The notes below the pieces were generated by a model. It made no database searches. It saw only the letters and a list, made by a program, of their open reading frames with translations, and had not been told where the DNA came from. Below are positions 17,250 to 26,335 of a DNA stretch of 64,000 nt, piece by piece (within the stretch, counting starts at the first letter, position 1; each line of letters opens with the position of its first letter). Origin of the DNA: Pseudomonas mandelii (GTDB lineage Bacteria > Pseudomonadota > Gammaproteobacteria > Pseudomonadales > Pseudomonadaceae). The translations under genes and the position numbers were made by a program. The stretch spans positions 558,001 through 622,000 of the forward strand of contig NZ_RCZA01000001.1 in assembly GCF_006438925.1 (NCBI RefSeq), in the 5' to 3' direction.

Positions 17250-18548
17250 CTAGCGGCCCTTCTTCCAGAGGTACGCCCCCACCAGCACCCCGACACCGCA
17301 AATGATCGCTACGTAATAGGCGGGCCCCATCGGGCTTTCCTTGAGCAGCAACGTCACGATCATCGGCGTCAACCCGCCGAAGATCGCGTAGGCCAAATTG
17401 TAGGAGAACGACAGCCCGCTGAAGCGCACCACCGCCGGGAAGGCTTTGACCATCACGTACGGCACCGCACCGATGGTGCCGACCAGCAAACCGGTCAAGG
17501 CGTACATCGGGAACAGCCAGTCCGGGTGGTTGAACAGGCTGTGATAGAAGGTCCACGAACTGATCAGCAACGCAGCACTGCCGAACACGAAGACACGACC
17601 CGCGCCGAAGCGGTCAGCCAGTGCACCTGAGGCGACGCAGCCCAGGCTCAGAAACACGATCGCCAGGCTGTTGGCCTGCAACGCGGTGGTTGGCGAGAAG
17701 TGGTAGACGGTCTGCAGCACGGTCGGGGTCATCAGGATGACCACGATGATGCCGGCGGACAGCAGCCAGGTCAGCAGCATGGAAATCAGGATCGCCCCGC
17801 GATGGTCGCGCAACACGGCGCGCAACGGCACTTCTTCTGCCAAGGCCTTGCGCAGTTGTAGCTCGGCGAATACCGGGGTCTCGTGCAACCAGCGGCGCAG
17901 GTAAACCGAGAACAGGCCGAATACGCCACCCAACAGGAACGGAATCCGCCAGGCGTAATCCGAGACTTCGACCGGGGTGTAAATGCTGTTGATTGCGGTG
18001 GCGACCAACGAGCCCAGCAGAATACCCGCCGTCAGACCGCTGGTCAGGGTGCCGCAGGCGTAGCCGATGTGCCGCTGCGGCACGTGTTCGGAAACGAATA
18101 CCCACGCGCCCGGCACTTCACCGCCAATCGCAGCGCCTTGAATCACCCGCATCAGCAGCAACAGGATCGGCGCCCACATGCCGATCTGCGCGTAAGTCGG
18201 TAGCAGGCCCATGATCAGGGTCGGCACCGCCATCATGAAAATGCTCAGGGTGAACATCTTCTTGCGTCCCAGCAGGTCGCCGAAGTGCGCCATGACGATG
18301 CCGCCCAGTGGCCGTGCCAGGTAGCCGGCGGCAAAGATCCCGAAGGTCTGCATCAAGCGCAGCCACTCGGGCATGTCGGCCGGGAAGAACAGCTTGCCGA
18401 CCACCGTGGCGAAGAACACGAAGATGATGAAGTCGTAAAACTCCAGCGCACCGCCCAGGGCAGACAACGACAAAGTCTTGTAATCGCTGCGGGTCAGCGG
18501 ACGTGCGGATTGAGTGGACTGCGCGATGCTCGAGGGCGCGGTGGTCAT
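17250..18548 (-). CDS. MFS transporter, metabolite:H+ symporter type
   Basis: A 432-residue transporter with about twelve membrane helices. The start at 18548 (MTTAPSSIAQST, with GAGAAG upstream) is preferred over an in-frame start 78 bases earlier whose extra residues look non-coding. Family marks are GGALEFYDFIIFVFFATVVGKLFFP in helix 1, RPLGGIVMAHFGDLLGRKKMF in the loop 2-3 (the GxxxDRxGRR-type motif) and RVIQGAAIGGEVPGAWVFVSEH. Those match the MHS/proline-alpha-ketoglutarate subfamily. The substrate cannot be read from sequence. It precedes the pst genes in the same direction but has its own gap with a REPIN. Confidence 0.9.
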   Translation of the reverse strand: MTTAPSSIAQSTQSARPLTRSDYKTLSLSALGGALEFYDFIIFVFFATVVGKLFFPADMPEWLRLMQTFGIFAAGYLARPLGGIVMAHFGDLLGRKKMFTLSIFMMAVPTLIMGLLPTYAQIGMWAPILLLLMRVIQGAAIGGEVPGAWVFVSEHVPQRHIGYACGTLTSGLTAGILLGSLVATAINSIYTPVEVSDYAWRIPFLLGGVFGLFSVYLRRWLHETPVFAELQLRKALAEEVPLRAVLRDHRGAILISMLLTWLLSAGIIVVILMTPTVLQTVYHFSPTTALQANSLAIVFLSLGCVASGALADRFGAGRVFVFGSAALLISSWTFYHSLFNHPDWLFPMYALTGLLVGTIGAVPYVMVKAFPAVVRFSGLSFSYNLAYAIFGGLTPMIVTLLLKESPMGPAYYVAIICGVGVLVGAYLWKKGR

Positions 18549-18912
18549 GGCAAGGCTTCTCTTATAGTCGGAACTGCAACCCCAACAACGCTGGCGGAGG
18601 CTTGGGCAGGTCCGGCACGATAACAAATTGTTCGAAAAAGCACATAGAGGTGCGTATTTGACGGTCGAAATGAGAACCGGACGGTCGTCTCGGAGTCTAC
18701 CGATCGATATACTCGCAATCCTGCACCTGCTTGTAAGGGGTTGCTGTGCGAAAACGTCGTTGGCAGCCGTCAGCCGATTTCGCAGAGTTTCCCTTTAGGC
18801 GCCTTACGAAAAACGTGACGAACGCAGTATGTTCGGGGCTGAATCGTTTTTCCTTAAGACGGCTATTCACCTGAAGTACCAATGAGAGTCACGGGTCAGA
18901 GGCACCCCCGGC
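18549..18912. other. Divergent promoter gap (364 bp) without a gene
   Basis: Separates the minus-strand MFS gene from the plus-strand thioesterase. I see no convincing open reading frame. GACGGTCG occurs twice 22 bases apart (near 18660 and 18682), a weak candidate for a regulator site. No REP element is present. Confidence 0.5.
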
Positions 18913-19317
18913 ATGATAGAGCTCGAACAAGAAGATCCAATCCCGCAAGGCGACCTGGCCCTGCAAATTACCGCGCTTCCCCGCGAAACCAATGGCTTTG
19001 GCGATATTTTCGGCGGCTGGCTGGTGTCGCAGATGGATTTGGCCGGCACCGCAATGGCCAGTAAAGTCGCAGGTGGTCGCGTGGCGACGGTTGCGATCGA
19101 CCGCATGGCATTTCTGGTGCCGGTAGCGGTGGGCGCTCAGCTCTCCTTCTATACCCAGGCGCTGGAAATCGGACGCAGCTCGATTCAGATGATGGTCGAA
19201 GTCTGGAGTGACGATCCGCTGTCCAGCGAATGGCGTAAAGTGACTGAAGCCGTGTTTGTGTTCGTCGCCATCGACGGCAGCGGTCGCACCCGTTCGGTTC
19301 CGCCTAGAGCTCGTTAA
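18913..19317 (+). CDS. Acyl-CoA thioesterase, YciA-like hotdog protein
   Basis: A 134-residue cytoplasmic enzyme predicted to hydrolyse acyl-CoA esters. The hotdog-fold signature is NGFGDIFGGWLVSQMDLAGTAMA near residue 28, containing the N..GD.FGGWL segment of YciA-type thioesterases, followed by VATVAIDRMAFLVPVAVGAQLSFY and VTEAVFVFVAIDGSGR. Length matches YciA (about 132 aa). It stands alone between the divergent gap and the mutarotase gene, in the same direction as the latter. Substrate range is unknown. Confidence 0.88.
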   Translation: MIELEQEDPIPQGDLALQITALPRETNGFGDIFGGWLVSQMDLAGTAMASKVAGGRVATVAIDRMAFLVPVAVGAQLSFYTQALEIGRSSIQMMVEVWSDDPLSSEWRKVTEAVFVFVAIDGSGRTRSVPPRAR

Positions 19318-19374
19318 ACACTGCGACCATTCTGCGGTCCATTGCAGTCATTGTTCCTGATCGAGAGTTGCCCC

Positions 19375-20274
19375 ATGAGCACGCCCAACGTTGAAGCCGT
19401 GAAACTGGATGAACTGAACTGCTGGCGCATCCGCCACGGTCAGGCCGAACTGCTGGTTGCCCAGCAGGGCGCGCACATCCTCAGTTATCAAGTGGCCGGT
19501 CAACCGCCGCTGATCTGGCTCAACGACGAGGCAGTGTTCAAGACTGGCAAGAGCATCCGCGCCGGGGTTCCGGTGTGCTGGCCGTGGTTCGGCAATCTGC
19601 CGCGCAACCCGCAGAGCGTTCAGGCCATGCGCGTCAGCAACGAAGCGCCGACCGCCCACGGGCTGGTAAGGGCAATGGACTGGGAATTGGGTGGCATTGA
19701 AACCGAGGGCGAAAGCCTCAAGGTGGAGTTTGTTCTGCCTTACCCTGAAGGCGGCTTGCCAGGCTGGCCACATCAAGTGGAATTGAAGCTGAGCATTCGT
19801 CTGGATGAGCAACTGCATATCTGCCTGACCAGCCATAACCAGGGCGCTGACAAAGTCACCATCAGCCAGGCGCTGCACAGCTATTTCGCGGTCAGCGATG
19901 TACGCGAAGTGCATGTCGAAGGGCTGGATGGCTTGAGTTACATCGAAACCCTGGACGACTGGAAAACCGTCACTCAGACCGGCGATCTGCGTTTTACCGG
20001 CGAGACCGATCGCATCTATCTCAATACCCCGGCGAAGCTGAGCATTGTCGATCCGGCCTGGGAACGGCGCATCGAGCTGACCAGCAGCGGTTCACGCTCG
20101 GCGGTGATCTGGAATCCGTGGATTGAACGCGCCGCGGCGTTCAGCGACATGGCCGACGATGGCTGGCAGCGCATGCTGTGCATTGAAACGGCGAATGTGA
20201 TGGATGATGTGGTGACGCTGGCGCCGGGTGCGAGCCATACCCTCGGCGTCAGCATCGGCAGCAAATCTCTCTAA
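19375..20274 (+). CDS. D-hexose-6-phosphate mutarotase
   Basis: A 299-residue aldose-1-epimerase-like protein of the YeaD/Ymr099c family, which interconverts alpha and beta anomers of glucose-6-phosphate. Signature stretches are AELLVAQQGAHILSYQ, IRAGVPVCWPWFGNLPRN, APTAHGLVRAMDWEL (with the conserved His), SQALHSYFAVSDV and VIWNPWIERAAAFSDM. The ATG at 19375 (MSTPNVEAV) is preferred; an in-frame reading 33 bases earlier lacks support. Family assignment is clear; there is no operon context. Confidence 0.88.
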   Translation: MSTPNVEAVKLDELNCWRIRHGQAELLVAQQGAHILSYQVAGQPPLIWLNDEAVFKTGKSIRAGVPVCWPWFGNLPRNPQSVQAMRVSNEAPTAHGLVRAMDWELGGIETEGESLKVEFVLPYPEGGLPGWPHQVELKLSIRLDEQLHICLTSHNQGADKVTISQALHSYFAVSDVREVHVEGLDGLSYIETLDDWKTVTQTGDLRFTGETDRIYLNTPAKLSIVDPAWERRIELTSSGSRSAVIWNPWIERAAAFSDMADDGWQRMLCIETANVMDDVVTLAPGASHTLGVSIGSKSL

Positions 20275-20292
20275 GCAACACCACAAAACCAA

Positions 20293-20382
20293 TGTGGGAG
20301 CGAGCTTGCTCGCGATGGCGGTATAACAGTCAACATAGATGCTGAATGTTATGGCCTCATCGCGAGCAAGCTCGCTCCCACA
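20293..20382. repeat. REPIN, TGTGGGAGCGAGC class
   Basis: Arms TGTGGGAGCGAGCTTGCTCGCGAT and ATCGCGAGCAAGCTCGCTCCCACA are perfect complements, about 90 bp in all, between convergent genes. Confidence 0.93.
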
Positions 20383-20410
20383 TTTGGTTTGTGCCAGGCC
20401 AACTGGCGCG

Positions 20411-20947
20411 TTACAAATCCGACTCTTTGACCACTCGCACTTTCGCCGCATCCAGCGCATACGCTGCGTCAGCCAGGTCATTGTTGACCTTCTCGACCTT
20501 CAGCGTGCCGGTCACCCACAGCGGTGTATAGATGTCATTCAGCTTCAAACCTTTCGGATAACGCACCAACACCAATTGATTAGGCGGTGGCGGCGGCACG
20601 TGGATGCAGGCGCCCGGATACGGCACGAGGAAGAACAGCGTGCTGCGGCCCTGGGCGTCGGATTCCAGCGGCACCGGATAACCACCGATGCGGATGTTCT
20701 TGTCGTTCATCGACGGCACGGTTTTGGTCGAATACATCACTGCAGGCAAGCCCTTGCTCTGCTTCATGCCACCCTTTTGGGTAAAGGTGCCATTGGATTC
20801 GGGGGAGTTGTGGTCGATTTCGGGCATGGCCTCGAGGGCTTTCTGGTCCGACTTTGGCATCAGTTCGAGCCAGTCGGTTTCCGGCAGTTCGCCGGCGTGG
20901 GCAAGGCCTGTACCCAGCAAAAGGAGAGTGAACATCAGACGGCGCAT
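20411..20947 (-). CDS. Exported DUF3299-type protein
   Basis: A 178-residue protein with signal peptide MRRLMFTLLLLGTGLAHA (cleavage after AHA, residue 18). The body has LPETDWLELMPKSDQKALEAM, IRIGGYPVPLESD, FFLVPYPGACIHVPPPPPNQ and YTPLWVTGTLKVEK. The last three blocks are typical of DUF3299, whose members are periplasmic or lipoprotein-like and of unknown function. The in-frame reading goes 42 bases further upstream, but the signal peptide fixes the start at 20947. No clear ribosome site was seen there. The CIH motif may be a metal site (inference). Confidence 0.82.
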   Translation of the reverse strand: MRRLMFTLLLLGTGLAHAGELPETDWLELMPKSDQKALEAMPEIDHNSPESNGTFTQKGGMKQSKGLPAVMYSTKTVPSMNDKNIRIGGYPVPLESDAQGRSTLFFLVPYPGACIHVPPPPPNQLVLVRYPKGLKLNDIYTPLWVTGTLKVEKVNNDLADAAYALDAAKVRVVKESDL

Positions 20948-21035
20948 GGAGGTGCTCGGCAAAGGAGAGGACAGTGCAACGCCGAGCATTCTAGCCCTCT
21001 CTGCGTGCGGCGCAGAGGGGGCTTTGTCGCCTGAA

Positions 21036-21281
21036 TCAGTTCTTTTTGATCAAGCCGTAGATCACCAGCAATATCACGGCGCCAACCAGCGCACCAAGGA
21101 AGCCTGCGCCTTGGCCGGCCTGATAGAAGCCCAGGGCCTGGCCGCCGTATGTGGCCGCCAGCGAACCGCCGATACCGAGCAGGATGGTCATGATCCAGCC
21201 CATGCTGTCGTCGCCCGGTTTCAGGAACCGGGCCAGCAGGCCGACGATCAAGCCGATAAAGATGGTTCCAATAATTCCCAT
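21036..21281 (-). CDS. GlsB/YeaQ/YmgE-family small membrane protein
   Basis: An 81-residue protein with three hydrophobic glycine-rich helices: MGIIGTIFIGLIVGLLARFL, GWIMTILLGIGGSLAATYGG and GFLGALVGAVILLVIYGLI. The LLARFLKPGDDSMGWIMTILLGIGG stretch is the hallmark of the family once called transglycosylase-associated proteins. Members are stress-induced in several bacteria; the biochemical role is unknown. It sits upstream, on the same strand, of the DUF3299 gene. Confidence 0.9.
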   Translation of the reverse strand: MGIIGTIFIGLIVGLLARFLKPGDDSMGWIMTILLGIGGSLAATYGGQALGFYQAGQGAGFLGALVGAVILLVIYGLIKKN

Positions 21282-21387
21282 GGCATTTCCCTCTGATTGA
21301 ATGGCTGTGCGAAAGCCTAGTCAGACTTTGGCATCCTGCCATGAGAGAACGGCGGCCCCTGAATGGTTCCGCCGCTGCCACATGAAA

Positions 21388-22470
21388 CTATTCGGCGATG
21401 AGCGCTTCGACCTTGAGGATCTGCTGCTCCAGCGTGGCCTTGTCGGCGCAGCGCAGGTTAGCGTGACCGACCTTGCGACCGACCTTGAACGCCTTGCCAT
21501 AGTGATGCAGATGGCAATCGGCTATGGCCATGACTTTCTCGGTCTCCGGCACTTTACCGATGAAGTTGAGCATCGCGCTCTCGCCGACCTTGGCCGTCGA
21601 ACCCAGTGGCAGACCGGCAACGGCCCGCAGGTGGTTTTCGAACTGGCTGCACTCGGCACCTTCAGTGGTCCAGTGACCTGAGTTGTGCACGCGCGGAGCA
21701 ATCTCGTTAGCCTTGAGGCCACCGTCGACTTCAAAGAACTCGAACGCCATCACGCCAACGTAGTTCAGCTGCTTGAGTACGCGGCTGGAATAGTCTTCCG
21801 CCAGGGCTTGCAGCGGGTGATCGGTGCTGGCCACGGACAGTTTGAGGATGCCGCTGTCGTGGGTGTTGTGAACCAGCGGATAGAACCTGGTTTCGCCATC
21901 GCGAGCGCGCACGGCGATCAACGACACTTCGCCGGTAAACGGCACGAAGCCTTCCAACAGGCAGGCCACGCTGCCCAGTTCGGCGAACGTGCCGACCACG
22001 TCTTCAGGCTTGCGCAGAACCTTCTGGCCCTTGCCGTCGTAACCCAGGGTGCGGGTTTTCAGCACGGCCGGCAGACCGATGGAAGCCACGGCAGCGTCCA
22101 GATCGGCTTGCGATTGAATGTCGGCGAACGCCGGGGTGGGAATCCCCAGGTCCTTGAACATGCTCTTCTCGAACCAGCGATCACGGGCGATGCGCAGCGC
22201 TTCGGCGCTCGGGTAGACCGGGACGAATTGCGACAGGAAAGCCACGGTTTCAGCCGGGACACTTTCGAACTCGAAGGTCACCAGATCGACTTCTTCGGCG
22301 AGCTGACGCAAGTGATCCTGATCGCCGTAATCGGCCCGCAGGTGTTCGCCCAACGCGGCTGCGCAGGCATCCGGCGCGGGGTCCAGGAAAGCGAAGTTCA
22401 TGCCCAGCGGAGTGCCCGCCAGCGCCAACATGCGACCCAACTGGCCGCCACCGATTACACCGATCTTCAT
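21388..22470 (-). CDS. purK: 5-(carboxyamino)imidazole ribonucleotide synthase PurK
   Basis: A 360-residue ATP-grasp enzyme of purine synthesis that carboxylates AIR at nitrogen with bicarbonate and ATP, feeding PurE. It begins MKIGVIGGGQLGRMLALAG at 22470; the longer reading starts at an unlikely TTG. ATP-grasp features are PAVLKTRTLGYDGKGQKVL and ACLLEGFVPFTGEVSLIAVR, then FFEVDGGLKANEIAPRVHNSGHWT. It starts 11 bases after the purE stop, so purE-purK is an operon. Confidence 0.96.
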   Translation of the reverse strand: MKIGVIGGGQLGRMLALAGTPLGMNFAFLDPAPDACAAALGEHLRADYGDQDHLRQLAEEVDLVTFEFESVPAETVAFLSQFVPVYPSAEALRIARDRWFEKSMFKDLGIPTPAFADIQSQADLDAAVASIGLPAVLKTRTLGYDGKGQKVLRKPEDVVGTFAELGSVACLLEGFVPFTGEVSLIAVRARDGETRFYPLVHNTHDSGILKLSVASTDHPLQALAEDYSSRVLKQLNYVGVMAFEFFEVDGGLKANEIAPRVHNSGHWTTEGAECSQFENHLRAVAGLPLGSTAKVGESAMLNFIGKVPETEKVMAIADCHLHHYGKAFKVGRKVGHANLRCADKATLEQQILKVEALIAE

Positions 22471-22481
22471 CGTTAACAACC

Positions 22482-22973
22482 TCAGGCGATGCGTGGGTCT
22501 GGATTTTCCAGGACGCTGTCTGTCTGCTCAGCGCGGAATTTTTTCAGCACCGCGTGGAACTGCGGGTGCTTGGCGCCGAGGATGCTCGCCGAGAGCAGCG
22601 CTGCGTTGATCGCGCCGGCCTTGCCGATGGCCAGGGTGGCGACCGGAATGCCCGCGGGCATCTGCACGATAGACAGCAGCGAATCGACGCCCGACAGCAT
22701 CGCCGACTGCACCGGCACGCCCAGCACCGGCAGGTGGGTCTTGGCCGCACACATGCCTGGCAAGTGAGCCGCGCCGCCGGCACCGGCGATGATCACCTCG
22801 ATGCCACGCGCCTCAGCCTCTTCGGCGTACTGGAACAGCAGGTCCGGGGTGCGGTGGGCAGAGACCACTTTTACCTCGTAAGGGATGCCGAGCTTTTCCA
22901 GCATATCGGCGGTGTGGCTAAGGGTGGACCAATCGGACTTGGAGCCCATGATCACGCCAACCAGTGCACTCAT
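22482..22973 (-). CDS. purE: N5-carboxyaminoimidazole ribonucleotide mutase PurE
   Basis: A 163-residue class I PurE that moves the carboxyl group of N5-CAIR to carbon, giving CAIR. The signature [21 protein letters not shown] opens the protein. [20 protein letters not shown], the [17 protein letters not shown] loop and the [30 protein letters not shown] block follow. All active-site parts are present. It is the first gene of the purEK pair and is preceded by a terminator-like hairpin 38 bases upstream. Confidence 0.97.
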   Translation of the reverse strand: MSALVGVIMGSKSDWSTLSHTADMLEKLGIPYEVKVVSAHRTPDLLFQYAEEAEARGIEVIIAGAGGAAHLPGMCAAKTHLPVLGVPVQSAMLSGVDSLLSIVQMPAGIPVATLAIGKAGAINAALLSASILGAKHPQFHAVLKKFRAEQTDSVLENPDPRIA

Positions 22974-23011
22974 CGTCGTGCCTCTTCTCTCTGGGCGCCC
23001 GCAGGCGCGTC

Positions 23012-23045
23012 AAAAAACAACAAGCCACGCAAAATGCGTGGCTTG
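23012..23045 (-). terminator. Terminator or attenuator just upstream of purE
   Basis: A perfect 11-bp stem CAAGCCACGCA-AAA-TGCGTGGCTTG (23021-23045), read on the minus strand, is followed by TTGTTTTTTG. It could end the LysR-regulator message from upstream, or act as a leader attenuator for purEK, as it lies 38 bases before the purE start. Confidence 0.8.
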
Positions 23046-23197
23046 ATTGTACGAATTATGGCCGGACGAACCGGCCGAAGGCCGCGCAGTATACCTCAAT
23101 GAGGCAGATAAACAGCCCCCGATACGACCATCTGTCATTCGGCGCAAAGCGCCGGTTTTATTGACTCGCAGGTCAACCAAATACACCACAAATCCCT

Positions 23198-23287
23198 TGT
23201 GGGAGCGAGCCTGCTCGCGATAGCGGTCGTCCATCCAACATTGATGCTGACTGACACACCGCCATCGCGAACAGGCTCGCTCCCACA
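23198..23287. repeat. REPIN (identical to the one at 28887-28976)
   Basis: A 90-bp REPIN with arms TGTGGGAGCGAGCCTGCTCGCGAT and ATCGCGAACAGGCTCGCTCCCACA. The central part is GTCGTCCATCCAACATTGAT. The whole 90 bp occurs again without change at 28887-28976. Confidence 0.95.
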
Positions 23288-23304
23288 TTTGATTTTCAGC
23301 GGTC

Positions 23305-24222
23305 TCAGGAACCGGTTGTTCCTTGGGCGGCACCGCCTTCCAGCTTGCGCCACAGCAACCGCACGTTCGCCTTGCGCACCAGCGCGCAACGGTACAGGCG
23401 AATCTCCAGCGGCACATGCCATTGCGGGCCGCCGCAAACCACCAGTTCACCCCGAGCCAGTTCGGCGCGCACGCTGAGCCGGGGCACCCAGGCAATGCCC
23501 AATCCTTCCAGCGCCATGCTTTTCAGGCTGTCGGCCATAGCCGTCTCATAGATGGTGGTGAAGCGCAGCGCGCGCTGACGCAGCAGCATGTTCACCGAAC
23601 GCCCGAGAAATGCACCGGCGCTGTAGGCGAGCAGCGGCACACTGCCTTCGCCTTCCAGATCGAACAGCGGCTTGCCCTCGGCGTCCGCCGCGCAGACCGG
23701 GAGCATTTCGGTGTCGCCAAGGTGCAGCGACGGGAAGATTTCCGGGTCCATCTGCATCGCCGCGTCCGGGTCGTAGAACGCCAGCATCAGATCGCAACCG
23801 CCTTCACGCAGGGCATGCACGGCATCACCGACGTTGGTCGCCACCAGGCGCGTCGCGATGTTCAGGCCTTCATTACGCAACTGCGCGATCCAGCGCGGGA
23901 AGAAACCCAGCGCCAGGGAGTGAGCGGCGGCGACCTGCATCACCTCGCCCTGCCCGCCTTCCAGGTGATGAAGGTGACGCAACACTTCACCGAGCTGCTC
24001 GACCACCGTTCGCGCGGTGACCAGAAACAGCTGCCCCGCCGCCGTCAGTTCGATCGGCGTGCGCGAGCGATTGACCAGGGTCAGCCCCAGCGCGGCTTCA
24101 AGGCTGCGGATCCGTCGACTGAATGCCGGCTGAGTCACGAAGCGCCGTTCGGCAGCCTGGGAGAAGCTGCGGGTGGCGGCCAGAGCACTAAAGTCCTCAA
24201 GCCATTTACTTTCAAGGTTCAT
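23305..24222 (-). CDS. LysR-family regulator, HypT-like
   Basis: A 305-residue LysR-type regulator. The start at 24222 (MNLESKWLEDFSALAATRSF) is preferred; eight extra residues upstream are unlikely. The helix-turn-helix is SFSQAAERRFVTQPAFSRRIRSLEAAL. The effector domain has EVMQVAAAHSLALGFFPRWI, MLPVCAADAEGKPLFDL and MALEGLGIAWVPRLSVRAEL. These resemble E. coli HypT (YjiE), which responds to hypochlorite by methionine oxidation. It is divergent from aspA across a 180-base gap, so it may control aspA (inference). Confidence 0.86.
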   Translation of the reverse strand: MNLESKWLEDFSALAATRSFSQAAERRFVTQPAFSRRIRSLEAALGLTLVNRSRTPIELTAAGQLFLVTARTVVEQLGEVLRHLHHLEGGQGEVMQVAAAHSLALGFFPRWIAQLRNEGLNIATRLVATNVGDAVHALREGGCDLMLAFYDPDAAMQMDPEIFPSLHLGDTEMLPVCAADAEGKPLFDLEGEGSVPLLAYSAGAFLGRSVNMLLRQRALRFTTIYETAMADSLKSMALEGLGIAWVPRLSVRAELARGELVVCGGPQWHVPLEIRLYRCALVRKANVRLLWRKLEGGAAQGTTGS

Positions 24223-24402
24223 CACGGCCTCCCGGACACGCACCAATTTAGGTCACACGCTCGCCGCCGACACGGCGTCACACGGGCATTATGCCGAATG
24301 TGCATAGGCTAGTGTTTAACAGCATTGGCCCAAAATTCTCCACAAGCCTAGCATTTGCAGTGTTCCGGCACAGACCGGGTCCATATCGAGATGATTTCTA
24401 TC

Positions 24403-25827
24403 ATGTCCTCCGCTGCATCTTTCCGCACAGAAAAAGACCTGCTTGGCGTACTCGAAGTACCTGCTCAAGCGTATTACGGCATCCAGACCCTGCGAGCGGT
24501 GAACAACTTCCGTCTCTCCGGCGTTCCGATTTCGCATTACCCAAAGCTGGTTGTCGGGCTGGCCATGGTCAAACAGGCCGCCGCTGACGCCAACCGCGAA
24601 CTGGGTCACCTGAGCGAAGCCAAGCACGCTGCCATCAGCGAAGCCTGTGCACGTTTGATCCGCGGCGATTTCCACGAAGAGTTCGTAGTGGACATGATTC
24701 AAGGCGGCGCTGGCACTTCAACCAACATGAATGCCAACGAAGTCATCGCCAACATCGCGCTGGAGGCCATGGGTCACCAGAAGGGCGAATACCAATACCT
24801 GCACCCGAACAACGACGTGAACATGGCGCAGTCGACCAACGACGCCTACCCGACCGCGATCCGTCTGGGTCTGCTGCTGGGTCACGACGCGCTGCTGGCC
24901 AGCCTCGACAGCCTGATCCAGGCGTTCGCCGCCAAAGGTCAGGAATTCGCACACGTCCTGAAAATGGGCCGCACCCAGCTGCAAGACGCCGTGCCGATGA
25001 CCCTCGGCCAGGAATTCCGCGCCTTCGCCACGACACTGGGCGAAGACCTGGCACGCCTGAAAACACTGGCACCTGAACTGCTGACCGAAGTGAACCTGGG
25101 CGGCACCGCGATCGGTACCGGCATCAACGCCGACCCGCGCTACCAGCACCTGGCCGTGCAGCGTCTGGCCCTGATCAGCGGTCAACCGCTGGTTCCAGCC
25201 GCCGACCTGATCGAAGCCACCTCCGACATGGGCGCCTTCGTGCTGTTCTCCGGCATGCTCAAGCGCACCGCGGTCAAGCTGTCGAAGATCTGCAACGACC
25301 TGCGCCTGCTGTCCAGCGGCCCACGCACCGGCATCAACGAAATCAACCTGCCGGCACGTCAGCCAGGCAGCTCGATCATGCCAGGCAAGGTCAACCCGGT
25401 TATTCCGGAAGCGGTTAACCAGGTGGCGTTCCAGATCATCGGCAACGACCTGGCCCTGACCATCGCGGCCGAAGGCGGCCAGTTGCAACTGAACGTGATG
25501 GAGCCGCTGATCGCGTTCAAGATCTTCGACTCGATCCGCCTGCTGCAACGCGCCATGGACATGCTGCGCGAGCACTGCATCGTCGGCATCACCGCCAACG
25601 AAGAGCGCTGCCGCGAACTGGTCGAGCACTCGATCGGTCTGGTCACCGCGCTGAACCCGTACATCGGCTATGAAAACGCCACCCGCATCGCCCGTATCGC
25701 GCTGGAAAGCGGCCGCGGTGTGCTGGAACTGGTGCGCGAAGAAGGCTTGCTCGACGACGAAATGCTCGCCGACATCCTGCGTCCGGAAAACATGATTGCT
25801 CCGCGTCTGGTGCCTCTGAAGGCTTAA
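24403..25827 (+). CDS. aspA: Aspartate ammonia-lyase AspA
   Basis: A 474-residue enzyme of the fumarase/aspartase superfamily that converts aspartate to fumarate and ammonia. The superfamily signature GSSIMPGKVNPVIPE is complete. Other conserved blocks are GTSTNMNANEVIANIALE, HPNNDVNMAQSTNDAYPTA and the GRTQLQDAVPMTLGQEF segment. I take ATG 24403 (MSSAASFRTEKD) as the start, since the family length is about 478; ATG 24391 is also possible. It leads a run of aspartate and asparagine genes with the AGCS symporter and asparaginase, though a terminator separates it from them. Confidence 0.95.
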   Translation: MSSAASFRTEKDLLGVLEVPAQAYYGIQTLRAVNNFRLSGVPISHYPKLVVGLAMVKQAAADANRELGHLSEAKHAAISEACARLIRGDFHEEFVVDMIQGGAGTSTNMNANEVIANIALEAMGHQKGEYQYLHPNNDVNMAQSTNDAYPTAIRLGLLLGHDALLASLDSLIQAFAAKGQEFAHVLKMGRTQLQDAVPMTLGQEFRAFATTLGEDLARLKTLAPELLTEVNLGGTAIGTGINADPRYQHLAVQRLALISGQPLVPAADLIEATSDMGAFVLFSGMLKRTAVKLSKICNDLRLLSSGPRTGINEINLPARQPGSSIMPGKVNPVIPEAVNQVAFQIIGNDLALTIAAEGGQLQLNVMEPLIAFKIFDSIRLLQRAMDMLREHCIVGITANEERCRELVEHSIGLVTALNPYIGYENATRIARIALESGRGVLELVREEGLLDDEMLADILRPENMIAPRLVPLKA

Positions 25828-25903
25828 CCGAACGCAACACCGGCTCTTTGAACCAAGAGCCACGCTCACCAGGTCGAGGGACTAGACACCTCTCACCTTT
25901 TGA

Positions 25904-25937
25904 GGGCTTGGGGATTTATCCCCAAGCCCTTTTTTTT
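25904..25937 (+). terminator. Rho-independent terminator after aspA
   Basis: A 10-bp stem GGGCTTGGGG-ATTTAT-CCCCAAGCCC is followed by eight T residues, 77 bases after the aspA stop. This is a textbook strong terminator, so aspA is probably its own transcript. Confidence 0.95.
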
Positions 25938-25961
25938 AACTTTTGAAGGACTTCTGTCTTC

Positions 25962-26049
25962 TGTGGGAGTGAGCCTGCTCGCGATGAACGATAAAGCGGT
26001 GTAACTGAAATGCCGCGGTGTCTGCATCGCGAGCAGGCTCACTCCTACA
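25962..26049. repeat. REPIN, TGTGGGAGTGAGC variant
   Basis: Arms TGTGGGAGTGAGCCTGCTCGCGAT and ATCGCGAGCAGGCTCACTCCTACA in inverted order. Its C-to-T changed core (GTGAGC/GCTCAC) is compensated on the other arm, showing selection for pairing. Confidence 0.92.
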
Positions 26050-26335
26050 AGGGCCTGGCTCAAAAAAGTCAGGTGTTTCAAAGGCTTCGTTTCGATGCTT
26101 GCACCACAACCGTGCAGACGGACGGCGCGCTCATAGGTATAGTGCCGCCCCTCTTCGCGTGAGCGGTCGTCGGTAACGAGGCCCAAACCCATGCGAAACC
26201 CGAACTAATAACAACCCGCGATATGGAACCGGGACGAATCTTCGCCTCACCTGTTGTGCCACGCGCAAGCCGGTGTAACGCGATGTTTCTGACCCTCCAG
26301 CATTTGCCTACACAAAAAACAGCGAGGAAAAATCC
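26050..26335 (+). other. Leader and promoter region of the AGCS symporter gene
   Basis: About 286 bases between the REPIN and the symporter ATG. I see no gene in it. A ribosome site AGCGAGGAAAAATCC precedes the start. The length leaves room for a promoter and a 5' leader, but no riboswitch could be recognised. Confidence 0.45.

Noticed and set aside
23198..23287. Short frames reading MGASLLAIA.. at many intergenic sites
   Set aside because: They are translations of REPIN arms repeated across the window, not genes.
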